Below, in pieces: positions 1 to 7,721 of a stretch of 45,851 bases of DNA (position 1 is the first letter of the stretch; each line of letters starts with the position of its first letter). Position numbers and translations under genes: made by a program. The stretch covers positions 1-45,851 of the forward strand of contig NZ_WTPY01000036.1 of NCBI RefSeq assembly GCF_011378905.1, read 5' to 3'. The notes under the pieces are model-generated. The model was not told the DNA's origin. It saw only the letters and a list, made by a program, of their open reading frames with translations, and did no database searches. Source of the stretch: Paraglaciecola sp. 20A4. Its GTDB lineage: Bacteria; Pseudomonadota; Gammaproteobacteria; Enterobacterales; Alteromonadaceae.

Positions 1-52
1 GCCTGAACCTGATATTGAATCGGTGCTGCCATGGAATGTTAAGTTAGGCTAG
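1..52 (+). mobile_element. IS66-family transposase, C-terminal end (partial)
   Basis: The open frame that enters from outside the window reads PEPDIESVLPWNVKLG and stops at TAG 50-52. A short tail built around (L/V)LPWN is typical of the extreme C-terminus of IS66 TnpC transposases. Only 16 codons are visible, so family assignment rests on this tail and on the similar tail at the other edge of the window. The element itself lies to the left; I could not place its terminal inverted repeat with confidence. Confidence 0.5.
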
Positions 53-308
53 ACGTCTTTTACAAGACAGTTACTGTCATGCTAACGGTAATGAGCATCT
101 ATTGAACGGACACTTTTCGAGAGAGGCTAGTGTATTAACTCATAGAAGATTGGAAAATCGATTTTGCCAGAAATCAGTAAAACGAAAATAAGCCGCTTAC
201 GATGTGAGAAATGCTCGTACATTTCGATAGTACGAACCGTATACTGGATGTGCTAAGAATGCTTCGATTTAGGTTTATAACTTTCTGGCAAGCTCAGTAT
301 AGATAAGT

Positions 309-1583
309 CTAATCTAAAACCCTATTATATAAATATTCCCATGCCAACTGTACGCTGTACATCGGCGGGTAGGAGTAATCTTCCACCTCTACGACCGTAT
401 ATTTAGGAACTTTAAATTTGGCGTGATGAAATAACGCCATCCAGTCAATCTTTCCGCTCGCTCCTAATTCCTTGTGATCCTTGATGTGCCAACTTAAAAA
501 TCGGTTTGGATGCTTTTTTAAATACTCTGCGGGTTTTACGCCTCCAACTTCCATCCAATAAATATCTGCTTGAAAGTAAACGTATCTAGGTTGAGTATTT
601 TCTAAAAAATAATCATAAATACGTGTGCCTTCTACCAGCCTAAATTCATCGGCGTGATTATGAAACGCGAATGTAATACCCTTCTCGCGGCATAGTTTAC
701 CTATCGCGTTGTAATAGTCACTATAGCGTTTTAGTTCTGCTTTGGTTTTTACGGATTTGAGTTGATTATTGGATATTGTTAAATATTTTACGCCTGCTTC
801 CTGATGATCATCGACCGTCTTTGACCACCATTTTAGGTTTTTTTCCCAATCATCAGTGTCAGGAAGATCATGAAATGTCATGGATCCTAAAAATTGCATT
901 CCGCTGGCTTCAACTACGGTACGAAATTCCGTTGGTGACATCCCATAAAAAGTACCATCGTTATAAACAAACGTTTCCACATAGCTATAACCCATTCGGC
1001 CTAATTCACGTAGGGTGCCTACTGGGTCTTTCAGCATTTTTTGATGAACGGAAATTAATTGGATACCTATATTTTTATCCTTCGGATTAGATTTTATATA
1101 ACGGGTTTTCCAGAGGCTCTCCCCCGATTTGTCAAACCCTTCAAGTAAAACGTTTGTAGGACTTTGAAAGTTAAATTCGACGCTCAAATAAAAATTACCT
1201 AGCATATCCGTATCTTGCATTTTCCATATTTTCTCTGATGAAAAACGTCCGGTTCCTTTGAAAATAACCCCTTCTTGGTTTTGGCCTAACGCGATAATCT
1301 TGTCACTTCTAGAATCATAACCAATAAGCTCCGTTAGCAAAGTTTGATATCTTCCATTTTGGTATTGAAGCACTTCAACTTGCATAGATTGATTATCTAT
1401 TGTTGAAATATTAGTCATTTTAATCGCTGGAAATTTACCAAAGTTTTCGGTGTCCGCATGGTCGCTACTAACCCAATGCCCTGCATATTGATGCAAGCGG
1501 TCAGCTTGGGATTCAATTGAATCTTGCGCCAAGAGGTTTTGGTTAAAAAGAAAAGTTAATACTATTGAAGTGATAAATTTCAT
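309..1583 (-). CDS. exported sugar phosphate isomerase/epimerase-like (AP-endonuclease-2 fold) protein
   Basis: A 424-residue protein with a Sec signal peptide (cleavage near residue 20, LLA-Q). Residues about 30-165 form a separate, mostly beta N-terminal part that I do not recognise. Residues about 170-424 look like the xylose-isomerase-like TIM barrel. Metal or active-site candidates are the HNH at 308-310, D340, H366 and E399/E401. Members of this fold isomerise or epimerise sugars, and exported ones act on keto- or modified sugars; the substrate here is unknown. ATG 1583 follows an AGGT-type ribosome site. It stands alone, next to the IS66 end on one side and an IS3 remnant on the other, so a link to the carrageenan genes is only positional. 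The fold assignment is firm, the function is not. Confidence 0.75.
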   Translation of the reverse strand: MKFITSIVLTFLFNQNLLAQDSIESQADRLHQYAGHWVSSDHADTENFGKFPAIKMTNISTIDNQSMQVEVLQYQNGRYQTLLTELIGYDSRSDKIIALGQNQEGVIFKGTGRFSSEKIWKMQDTDMLGNFYLSVEFNFQSPTNVLLEGFDKSGESLWKTRYIKSNPKDKNIGIQLISVHQKMLKDPVGTLRELGRMGYSYVETFVYNDGTFYGMSPTEFRTVVEASGMQFLGSMTFHDLPDTDDWEKNLKWWSKTVDDHQEAGVKYLTISNNQLKSVKTKAELKRYSDYYNAIGKLCREKGITFAFHNHADEFRLVEGTRIYDYFLENTQPRYVYFQADIYWMEVGGVKPAEYLKKHPNRFLSWHIKDHKELGASGKIDWMALFHHAKFKVPKYTVVEVEDYSYPPMYSVQLAWEYLYNRVLD

Positions 1584-1905
1584 GTTTCTGACCTATTGTC
1601 GATTTTGTATCGTCTTGCTAAAAGGTTAAATTCATTGACTAATGTAAACGACACAGGAGCACGTTTTAACTGCTTTTGTCTTGCTCTTATTGACTTGTTG
1701 AATGAGCCCGCCGAGTGGCTAATGGAAGAGTGTCTGTACTTTTAGCCCCAGCAATGTGGCAGATGAATTAAACGGTGTTGTAATAAACATTTATTATAAG
1801 GCCCATTTCAATCAGTTGTATCAAGCATATCTAAATGAACTCACCTTGCAAGGAAAATGCACCAATTCCTGAACATATATAGCTGTTTCCCGGGGGAGGT
1901 TGTGA
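1584..1905. other. intergenic, no gene seen
   Basis: About 320 bases upstream of the isomerase-like gene and beside the IS3 remnant. It should carry the promoter of the minus-strand gene. I see no open frame with recognisable content and no strong hairpin. Confidence 0.5.
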
Positions 1906-2446
1906 CCCTAAAGGTTGTGCGTTGTTTCACCTTTAGCTTCAATTTTTTAATCAGTTTGATGGTGCGAAATCGACTGGGTTATAATCCGTTTTGTTCAGAT
2001 TTTTAGTTAACCCTCGGCTTCCTAAACTATCTCGACTCGTTTTGAGCAGAGTTTTGGCCTGACGAAAAAGAGATACCTTGTCTGCGGTTATGAACTGACC
2101 AGGCCGAGCACCTCAAGTGTAAAAAGCTGACGTACTACCCTCATCACACGACACAATATGCGCACCGGATGATGCGCATATTGTGTCTTTATAAATGAAA
2201 TTTCACTTCATTTTTTTGCGAAGAGGCATTGGCCTTTTTTAAAATCTCTTTCTCCACGCGCAATTGTTTATTTTCTTTGCCCTGAACTTGCAGCTCATGG
2301 AGCTCTTTCCAGCGGTAGAGCATGTTAGCCGGACATATCTAATGACTTCCCTGCTTCAAGGACTTAATAGCCTTGCTCTGATACCAGCGCGACTGCCTCT
2401 TCTTTGAGTCCCTTTGGTACTGCTTATAACTACGTTTCTGCGTCAT
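1906..2446 (-). mobile_element. decayed IS3-family insertion sequence (orfA and part of orfB)
   Basis: On the minus strand, ATG 2446 opens MTQKRSYKQY, a typical IS3 OrfA start. The frame then shifts to GLKEEAVALVSEQGY, hits an in-frame TAA, shifts again to NMLYRWKELHELQVQ, and ends EKEILKKANASSQKN with a stop at 2189-2191. Further on (about 2025-1940) pieces of OrfB can be read: DSLGSRGLTKNLNK, then in another frame RFRTIKLIKKLKLKVKQR. Both open frames are broken by several frameshifts and stops, and the integrase core (DDE) is missing, so the element cannot transpose on its own. The right end is not defined; it may extend to about 2515. Confidence 0.8.
2150..2187. repeat. perfect 15-bp inverted repeat between IS3 orfA and orfB remnants
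   Basis: GACACAATATGCGCA (2150-2164) is followed by the 8-base spacer CCGGATGA and then the exact reverse complement (2173-2187). It lies just past the orfA stop inside the decayed IS3 element. It could be a transcription terminator, a recoding hairpin that once served the orfA/orfB junction, or the trace of another small insertion. Confidence 0.8.
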
Positions 2447-2521
2447 GTTAACACCTCAATATTTTACGATTAATTGTTTCTTATTAAGGTGTCTGATTTC
2501 ATTTAACCTGAACACAACATA

Positions 2522-2800
2522 CTATGACTGTCTTATATGCCCAAAGATAGTAATGATAAGTCTGCGGTTAGATAGTTTTCGCACTAACACCATCGTGATC
2601 AACCCCAAAGTAAATAGTGTAATTGTGCTTGGCGCATTAACGTGTGTGTATACCCAGTGACCTGTTATGGCTACACCACCATTAGCGCCTTCGTCAGCAA
2701 ATGTTTTATCTAAACTATCGCCTCTGCTCAACATCAAATGATAAAAACTAGAATTGATAAAGCTCAACGAATTTGATCCGAGTGGGACAGTGTGCTTTTA
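2522..2800 (-). pseudogene. C-terminal remnant of a PEP-CTERM exosortase-sorted protein
   Basis: The minus-strand frame from the stop at 2800 down to 2522 has no ATG or ribosome site in a useful place; TTG 2767 is the first possible start. Near its end it carries VNAPSTITLFTLGL, followed by a hydrophobic stretch and the basic patch RKLSNRR. This is the PEP-CTERM layout: a VxxPS/T motif, one transmembrane helix, then an arginine-rich end. In Alteromonadales the VNAPST variant is common. The sequence before it (GGVAITGHWVYTH) looks like the last strand of a surface domain. The body of the gene is missing, so I read it as a stranded 3' end, perhaps cut by the IS3 event. No exosortase gene is in the window. 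Confidence 0.55.
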
Positions 2801-3055
2801 CTCACTTGAGACCCACTGGGCATGTCTCTTCTTGAGCAATCAAGAAAAGTGAAAGCAGAGACTATAAATAATTACAGAAGCCGGTTTAAGTTACTATTTC
2901 GTCTAAGCTGAAGTCAGGTTGCTGGCTGTCTTTTTCGGTATCGCTAATTTGATACTGGCTTCTGGGATTTTGCATCGTAATTTGGTTGTTTTTCATTATT
3001 AAACACTCCTTCAAACACAAATTTTTGTAGGTGAATAGAATTAATTAAAAAGTGA

Positions 3056-3232
3056 TTAATGGAGCGATTTTCGCTCTGAGTTACGATCTTGCCATTTTTC
3101 TCTACGATGGGTGAGTATCGGTTTATGCAATGAGCGGGTAGTACGATTGAGTTTACGAAATGTGCCATCCACATAATTTTCGATGGAATCAATATCAACG
3201 TGAAGATTATATCTATCTTGGAATGTTTTCAC
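3056..3232 (-). CDS. small basic hypothetical protein (58 aa)
   Basis: GTG 3232 is preceded by AAGGAG seven to eight bases upstream and opens a 58-residue frame beginning MKTFQDRYNL and ending SERKSLH. It is rich in Arg, Lys and His, with no signal peptide or membrane segment. The strong ribosome site and the protein-like composition favour this frame over the longer overlapping one at 2944-3198, which has only a TTG start. I do not recognise a family. It sits among small stress- or envelope-type genes. Confidence 0.45.
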   Translation of the reverse strand: MKTFQDRYNLHVDIDSIENYVDGTFRKLNRTTRSLHKPILTHRREKWQDRNSERKSLH

Positions 3233-3617
3233 TTTGCATCTCCTTTTATATTCTTAGGTCTAAAACTGTTCGTATGTGTTGTATATCGATTTAAAATCAG
3301 CAATAGATGTGCCAAATGAGTTGTTTTGTAGTGAATACACCATGGGATAAATATTTTAGCCGCTTATCACCACCGCAGATAAATATTGAGTAAATAGGTT
3401 TGGAAAATGTTTTGTCAATAATACTTAATAATGAGGAAAAAATTACACGTTTGTACCTACAGCGAACTTTTTAGGGATAGTTTTACTTAGTAGGAGCTCT
3501 GCGTCTTACGATATGAATTAAATGAGCAAAGTGACGCAGATAAAGACGCGTTTGCGAGAGTGCAGCGATACGGGCTATGAGTGCCATAGGCGCACCACTG
3601 CACTGGTTGAACGAATA
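3233..3617. other. intergenic, nothing recognised
   Basis: About 385 AT-rich bases between two small minus-strand genes. It presumably contains the promoter of the 58-aa gene and the terminator of the following one. A 7-bp inverted pair CTGCGTC/GACGCAG flanks 30 bases near 3500-3540, too weak to call. No coding sequence is evident. Confidence 0.4.
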
Positions 3618-3848
3618 TTAGTGGTGTGATTTACTTCTTAAAATAGAGGTAATTAATAATCCCCCTAATACTGCTAGCCCAGTGGCTTTGATAGGATTGG
3701 CTTTAACGTAGGTTCTTACCCCAGTTAGCGTACTCACAGCTTTCTGGCGCTGGTCAGAAACCGCTTTGTATAACTTGCGTTTTTCCGTTTCGCTTATGGT
3801 GCCTGAAAGTGTTTCTGAAATACTATTTTTATCGAATTGATTGCTCAT
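3618..3848 (-). CDS. YqjD/ElaB/DUF883-like small membrane-anchored protein
   Basis: A 76-residue protein: an N-terminal soluble part, an amphipathic helix rich in Lys, Arg and Gln (about 20-45), then one C-terminal hydrophobic helix (ATGLAVLGGLLITSIL, about 55-70) and the basic tail RSKSHH. This tail-anchored layout, with a KANP motif before the helix, matches the ElaB/YgaM/YqjD (DUF883) group; some E. coli members bind ribosomes at the inner membrane in stationary phase. It is short for the family (usually about 100 aa). ATG 3848 has AGGAG seven bases upstream. The function is inferred from layout only. Confidence 0.65.
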   Translation of the reverse strand: MSNQFDKNSISETLSGTISETEKRKLYKAVSDQRQKAVSTLTGVRTYVKANPIKATGLAVLGGLLITSILRSKSHH

Positions 3849-4315
3849 AAAGTTCTCCTAGGTTTTATTGAATTTGCTGTATTTACAACGCAAGCTGTAT
3901 GCCACTTAGGCATCAGGGGGCAATTATGTAACTCAGCGTAATGTGCTTTGTATCTTATTTATTGTGATGACAAGAGCAAATCAGTGAACAAGCTGAAAGC
4001 CTATTGTTGATTGGGCTTATTTCGTTAAAGTAAGAGATATAGGTGTGCACATCAGAAAACTTAAAGTGAATGAAATGGCAATTATTGTTAAGGGCTCAAT
4101 ACATGAACCTAAAGGCAATCCGTACGATAAATTAATGCACTATTTTATCAATTCCAACAATTCCAACAATTCCATCAAGTTGAGAAAGCAAAGGCTGTTA
4201 CAAGCATTAACGATGGTGGGGTCATGCTAATTTGGCCTATTGATAGCAGACTTATCGTTAAAAAAGTCAGTAGGGTCAAAAAGTAAATGATAAACGCTAT
4301 CAAATCCTTCAAGCG

Positions 4316-4579
4316 ATGAGGCATGCGACTTTAGCGGCATACGATCAACTAAGGAATTCAGTAGATAAAACCACACCTTATCACGTGCGCTATTGCGAAG
4401 CGGGCGAGGCATTGGATGATGCTTTGAACTTGGTAGCAACAGCAACAGCAACTGCAATAGTCGATAGGGAATTAGCTTAAGCAACTATAGATTACTTGGA
4501 AGCGCTTAATAGAGATGTGTTAAGTGCCGCAGCGGAAAAGGCCATTGAAGAGTATTGGGTTAATAACCATTTACGTTAG
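4316..4579 (+). pseudogene. possible short gene interrupted by an in-frame stop
   Basis: ATG 4316 opens MRHATLAAYDQLRNSVDK and runs to TAA 4478-4480 (54 aa). The same frame continues directly with DYLEALNRDVLSAAAEKAIEEY... to TAG 4577-4579. The amino-acid make-up of both halves is protein-like, so a single stop mutation in an 87-codon gene is plausible. There is no clear ribosome site at 4316, and I do not know the family. An upstream GTG frame (4045-4230), with the small repeat CAATTC/CAACAATTC, is in a different frame and may be part of the same decayed gene or unrelated. Confidence 0.3.
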
Positions 4580-4602
4580 CAAACAAATAGCGTTTGGATT
4601 GG

Positions 4603-5127
4603 CTACTTTTCATTCACCATTCTAACACCTTGCAATAATTCATCAGAGCAGCTGTCACCATGGATGACAGAAATGTCGCCAGTGGTTTCAAGTACGACAG
4701 CACGGACTTGTGCAAAGTCCAAAACGTTTGCTTCGCGAAGCTTGGCAATGAGGTCACTCTCGGCCACACGAGTGGCTTTCAATGCATCATGTAAGATTAC
4801 CCCATCTTGCATAAGTAAAGCAGGCTTATTTTGCATTATAGACTCAAACGTTGTGGATTTTTTGCGGATAGTTGCAGTGGTATATTGGACGATGAAGAGC
4901 ATCGCCATAGATAATATTGTCTGCATAAAACTGCTCCAGTCGGTTGACTGGCTTGCTCCTGCCAGTAAAGACCCAATAGCGATTGTCATAATAAAATCAA
5001 AATTAGTCATTTTAGATAACGATCTCAAACCATTTACTCGCACAAGTAATACGACCCAGAACATGGCAATCGCCGTTAACGACATTGCTCGCACGAATAG
5101 GTCCACTAATGGGTCGTTAACAAACAT
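4603..5127 (-). CDS. DUF421 (YetF/YcaP-like) membrane protein
   Basis: A 174-residue protein with three N-terminal membrane helices (about 10-30, 45-60, 65-85), then a soluble C-terminal domain of about 85 residues. The segments RVNGLRSLSKMTNFDF and IAIGSLLAGA are typical of YetF/DUF421 proteins, inner-membrane proteins of unclear role often found beside stress genes. The length is near the short members of the family. ATG 5127 has an excellent ribosome site, AGGAGG six bases upstream. It is 69 bases downstream of the AI-2E-type transporter gene on the same strand and is probably co-transcribed with it. Confidence 0.8.
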   Translation of the reverse strand: MFVNDPLVDLFVRAMSLTAIAMFWVVLLVRVNGLRSLSKMTNFDFIMTIAIGSLLAGASQSTDWSSFMQTILSMAMLFIVQYTTATIRKKSTTFESIMQNKPALLMQDGVILHDALKATRVAESDLIAKLREANVLDFAQVRAVVLETTGDISVIHGDSCSDELLQGVRMVNEK

Positions 5128-5196
5128 GGCTACCTCCTTAATTACGTGCGGTTTATGTTATGCAAATTTGGCTTTCAAGAATTTAATTGTAATATG

Positions 5197-6237
5197 CTAA
5201 CTATTACCTTGCTCTGTATAACCTTGAAGGCGTTTTACGTAAAGTTGGTTTGTAACAACAATGACTAAAACGGTAAGCGGAGCAGCTAATAATACGCCTG
5301 CCATACCCACCATACTCGCTAACAACACTTGAACCAACAGAACCAAAGCGGGGGGTAAGCTTGCAATCTCAGCTTGAAGTATTGGTGTCAGAATGTAACT
5401 TTCTACAATCTGTATTCCTGCATACAGAATTGATACATATAGCAATGTATCGACACCGGTAAGAATGCTCACCAAGGCTGCGGGAATAAATGCTAATAGC
5501 GGCCCTAGGTTGGGAATGAAAGACAAAAGAGCCGCGATAATCCCAAGTATTAACGCTAAATCTATCCCCAAAGCCCATAAGCCAATAGTTGTAAACAGAC
5601 CAACCATTATCATTGATGCTAATTTAGCAAGTAGCCAATTGGCTAGAGCTGTCTCACAGCACATTAGTAGATCACGCGCTTTATTTTGATACTGTGGAGG
5701 GACTAAATTAAGGCTTCCATCGACATACCATTTAGGATTTATAGATAAAAATATCGCCAGAATGATAGCAAAGACAAAGTTGCCTAAGCCGTTTATCGTT
5801 GATGATAATAAGCCAGAGACAGCGTTCATAACGGTACTCATCTTTGGATCATAATCAGTAATTTTATCTAAATTATCGCTAAACTTTCCGATTGAACTGA
5901 ATTCTGTGAATTGTCCTCTAACGTACTCTAATGCTTCAGGCATTCTGTCGACCAATTCATTCGCCTGAGTTGATATTTTGGGAGCGGCGTAGGTCATTAA
6001 AAGTCCTAACAGCAATACAGGAGCAAGCATGGAAATAGGAAGCCATATTTTAGTTGTGATATTTGTCTTTTTCGCTAGCCACCGAGCTGAGCCGGAAAAC
6101 ATGATAGCAATCAATATTCCCCCAAAAGCAATAAGGAAAACTTTGCTGTTTTCTATTATCAACCACGTAAATAGAACTACTGCAACAATCGTAACAACCT
6201 GTACAAGTGTACGCTTTGCGACTAACTTAGAATTCAT
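5197..6237 (-). CDS. AI-2E family transporter (UPF0118 / TqsA-PerM-like)
   Basis: A 346-residue integral membrane protein with about eight hydrophobic helices and the family layout: two helices at the N-terminus, a longer soluble stretch (about 70-140, with QANELVDRMPEALEYVRGQF), and a C-terminal helical bundle containing the conserved FIPNLGPLLAFIPAALV. The family includes E. coli TqsA (autoinducer-2 export) and also Na+/H+ antiporters, so the substrate cannot be told from sequence. ATG 6237 has GGGAG six bases upstream. It lies upstream of the DUF421 gene on the same strand, in the stress/envelope part of the window. Confidence 0.85.
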   Translation of the reverse strand: MNSKLVAKRTLVQVVTIVAVVLFTWLIIENSKVFLIAFGGILIAIMFSGSARWLAKKTNITTKIWLPISMLAPVLLLGLLMTYAAPKISTQANELVDRMPEALEYVRGQFTEFSSIGKFSDNLDKITDYDPKMSTVMNAVSGLLSSTINGLGNFVFAIILAIFLSINPKWYVDGSLNLVPPQYQNKARDLLMCCETALANWLLAKLASMIMVGLFTTIGLWALGIDLALILGIIAALLSFIPNLGPLLAFIPAALVSILTGVDTLLYVSILYAGIQIVESYILTPILQAEIASLPPALVLLVQVLLASMVGMAGVLLAAPLTVLVIVVTNQLYVKRLQGYTEQGNS

Positions 6238-7079
6238 TTAGGCTCCCAATGACTAAAAATATGTTATCTCAATCAAAAATCACATGACTGCTAAGTGACG
6301 CATGAGCGTGATTTTTTACCGAAATAAAGTTGCCGATATAAAGCCTAATTAGCAAAGACTAAGCCAAATTGAAAATAAATTGAATTATATTGAAGTACGC
6401 TAACTGATCCGGTCACTCTAATTTATAGATAATTCTCAAAACCGTAATTCGCTATAAATGCAGGAAAAAACGCTCGAAAGAATTTAAGTTAGATGCGATC
6501 AGTTTAGTACTGGAGTAGCAACATACACGGGCTAAAACCATCGGCAGTTTGGAAGTAAATCCCAATCCAATTACTCGCTCAACCAAAGAGCATGAAACAG
6601 GAGCGAGTAAGATGGCAAAATTACTAAACTCGATATTAAGCGCAACAGATCATCTCAATATTTTATAACAGCCAGAGATTGTACTCATATCTTGAGTAAC
6701 AAAGCCTCAATCACTATGAGCATCTGATGGCTACATTACAAAAAGTAGATTAACCGGGTTGTCCAATCAATACTGACCATGTCATAACATATGAATGTAC
6801 TGTTATTGGTGAAGTGCCTAATATTCCGTTAAGCACACTTCATTAAAAATATGCAGCATCATAACAACCAATGGTTGTGAGCACTTTTTTACACGCTTTA
6901 GCATATGGTACAGGTAATTTATTCCCACAAGCGAAAGCGGCAGTTCTGATAAAAGTTCGTTTCGGCCTTAGATATCGTCCACTCGGACCAGATATGATAG
7001 TACCTAAATTTTTAGCTCAAAGGTTGTTGTCTCCAGATGTGAGTCAAGAGCAATAACGCCATAACCAAAGGAGTTAACG
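6238..7079. other. 840-base gap with gene debris, nothing named
   Basis: There is one good ribosome site (AGGAG near 6600) before ATG 6612, but that frame stops after 18 codons (MAKLLNSILSATDHLNIL). A 61-codon frame at 6871-7056 has no ribosome site and no recognisable motif. Together with the broken stress gene that follows, this looks like decayed coding sequence rather than a regulatory gap. I cannot name what was lost. Confidence 0.35.
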
Positions 7080-7485
7080 ATGAGTAATGTGATTACAATA
7101 TTATTCAAAAAACCGCCCAAGCGAGCGCAGCCATAACGATGCTTGAACAAAAAAGGATTCAGTAACGCAAATATTGCGTTACTGGATAACGAGTCAATTT
7201 CGACAGATAGTTTTACCTTGGCAGAGCATTCTCAATTACCAGAAGGAGTTGCTAGCTTCATCGGGCGGTGTCTGGCAGACATTGTTGCAGGCCTTGATGC
7301 TGTTTGAGTCGTTGCAACAGGAGATATTTGGGGTAGTGGCTAGAAGTCCATTAGTTACAGCTTTAGCTGCACGCGGCATTATTAGTGTTCACTATAAAAG
7401 TAGCGACCCAAAAGACGTAATCAAAGAAACCTTTAAGCACTTTGACTACGTAAAAGTGGCTAGCACGAAACAATACAGAATGTGA
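7080..7485 (+). pseudogene. broken general-stress-type protein gene (glycine-zipper, YflT-like)
   Basis: ATG 7080, with AAAGGAG upstream, opens MSNVITILFKKPPKRAQP and stops. In shifted frames one then reads MLEQKRIQ, NIALLDNESISTDSF...LAEHSQLPEGVAS, LADIVAGLDAV and, in the last frame to TGA 7485, GIISVHYKSSDPKDVIKETF followed by KHFDYVKVAST. This order matches small stress proteins with an N-terminal MSNVITILF...MLEQKGFSNA-type start, a Gly/Ala-rich middle and a VGVKYSD...IKETFK end. The Gly-rich middle has been largely lost and at least three frameshifts are present, so it is not functional. The 103-codon frame from TTG 7174 is only the out-of-frame middle joined to the true C-terminus. Confidence 0.6.
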
Positions 7486-7516
7486 CGTGGTGAGCGTAGT
7501 TCACCACGTCACTTTA
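7482..7516 (+). terminator. terminator hairpin after the broken stress gene
   Basis: GTGACGTGGTGA (7482-7493), a 7-base loop, and the exact complement TCACCACGTCAC (7501-7512), then TTTATT. The perfect 12-bp stem overlaps the stop codon of the pseudogene. Confidence 0.7.
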
Positions 7517-7721
7517 TTGTAAATTTTTAAGTAATAAATGCTCTATGCAGGCTCGTAAACTCGTGTAGAGCTTAACCTTTTGTTCCACAGCTCTGAAAAA
7601 TTCCATCTTATCCCGTGAAAACCTGCAGGGTATTTCAAAATTCTCAATCCTATGCTTACAGATACCAGCGTCCCTGCTGTCGTACTCAATCCTTTTGACT
7701 TGTTTAGGGTCAAGATTAAGT

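Noticed and set aside
776-1090. 104-codon plus-strand frame
   Set aside because: Lies wholly inside the isomerase-like gene on the other strand and has no motif or ribosome site.
2944-3198. 84-codon minus-strand frame
   Set aside because: Only a TTG start, no ribosome site, and it overlaps a better frame (3056-3232) with AAGGAG.
4664-5200. 178-codon plus-strand frame
   Set aside because: Antisense shadow of the DUF421 gene, which has a strong ribosome site and family motifs.
7174-7485. 103-codon frame as an intact gene
   Set aside because: It begins at TTG out of frame with the real stress-protein start; only its last 35 codons look genuine, so it is treated as part of a pseudogene.
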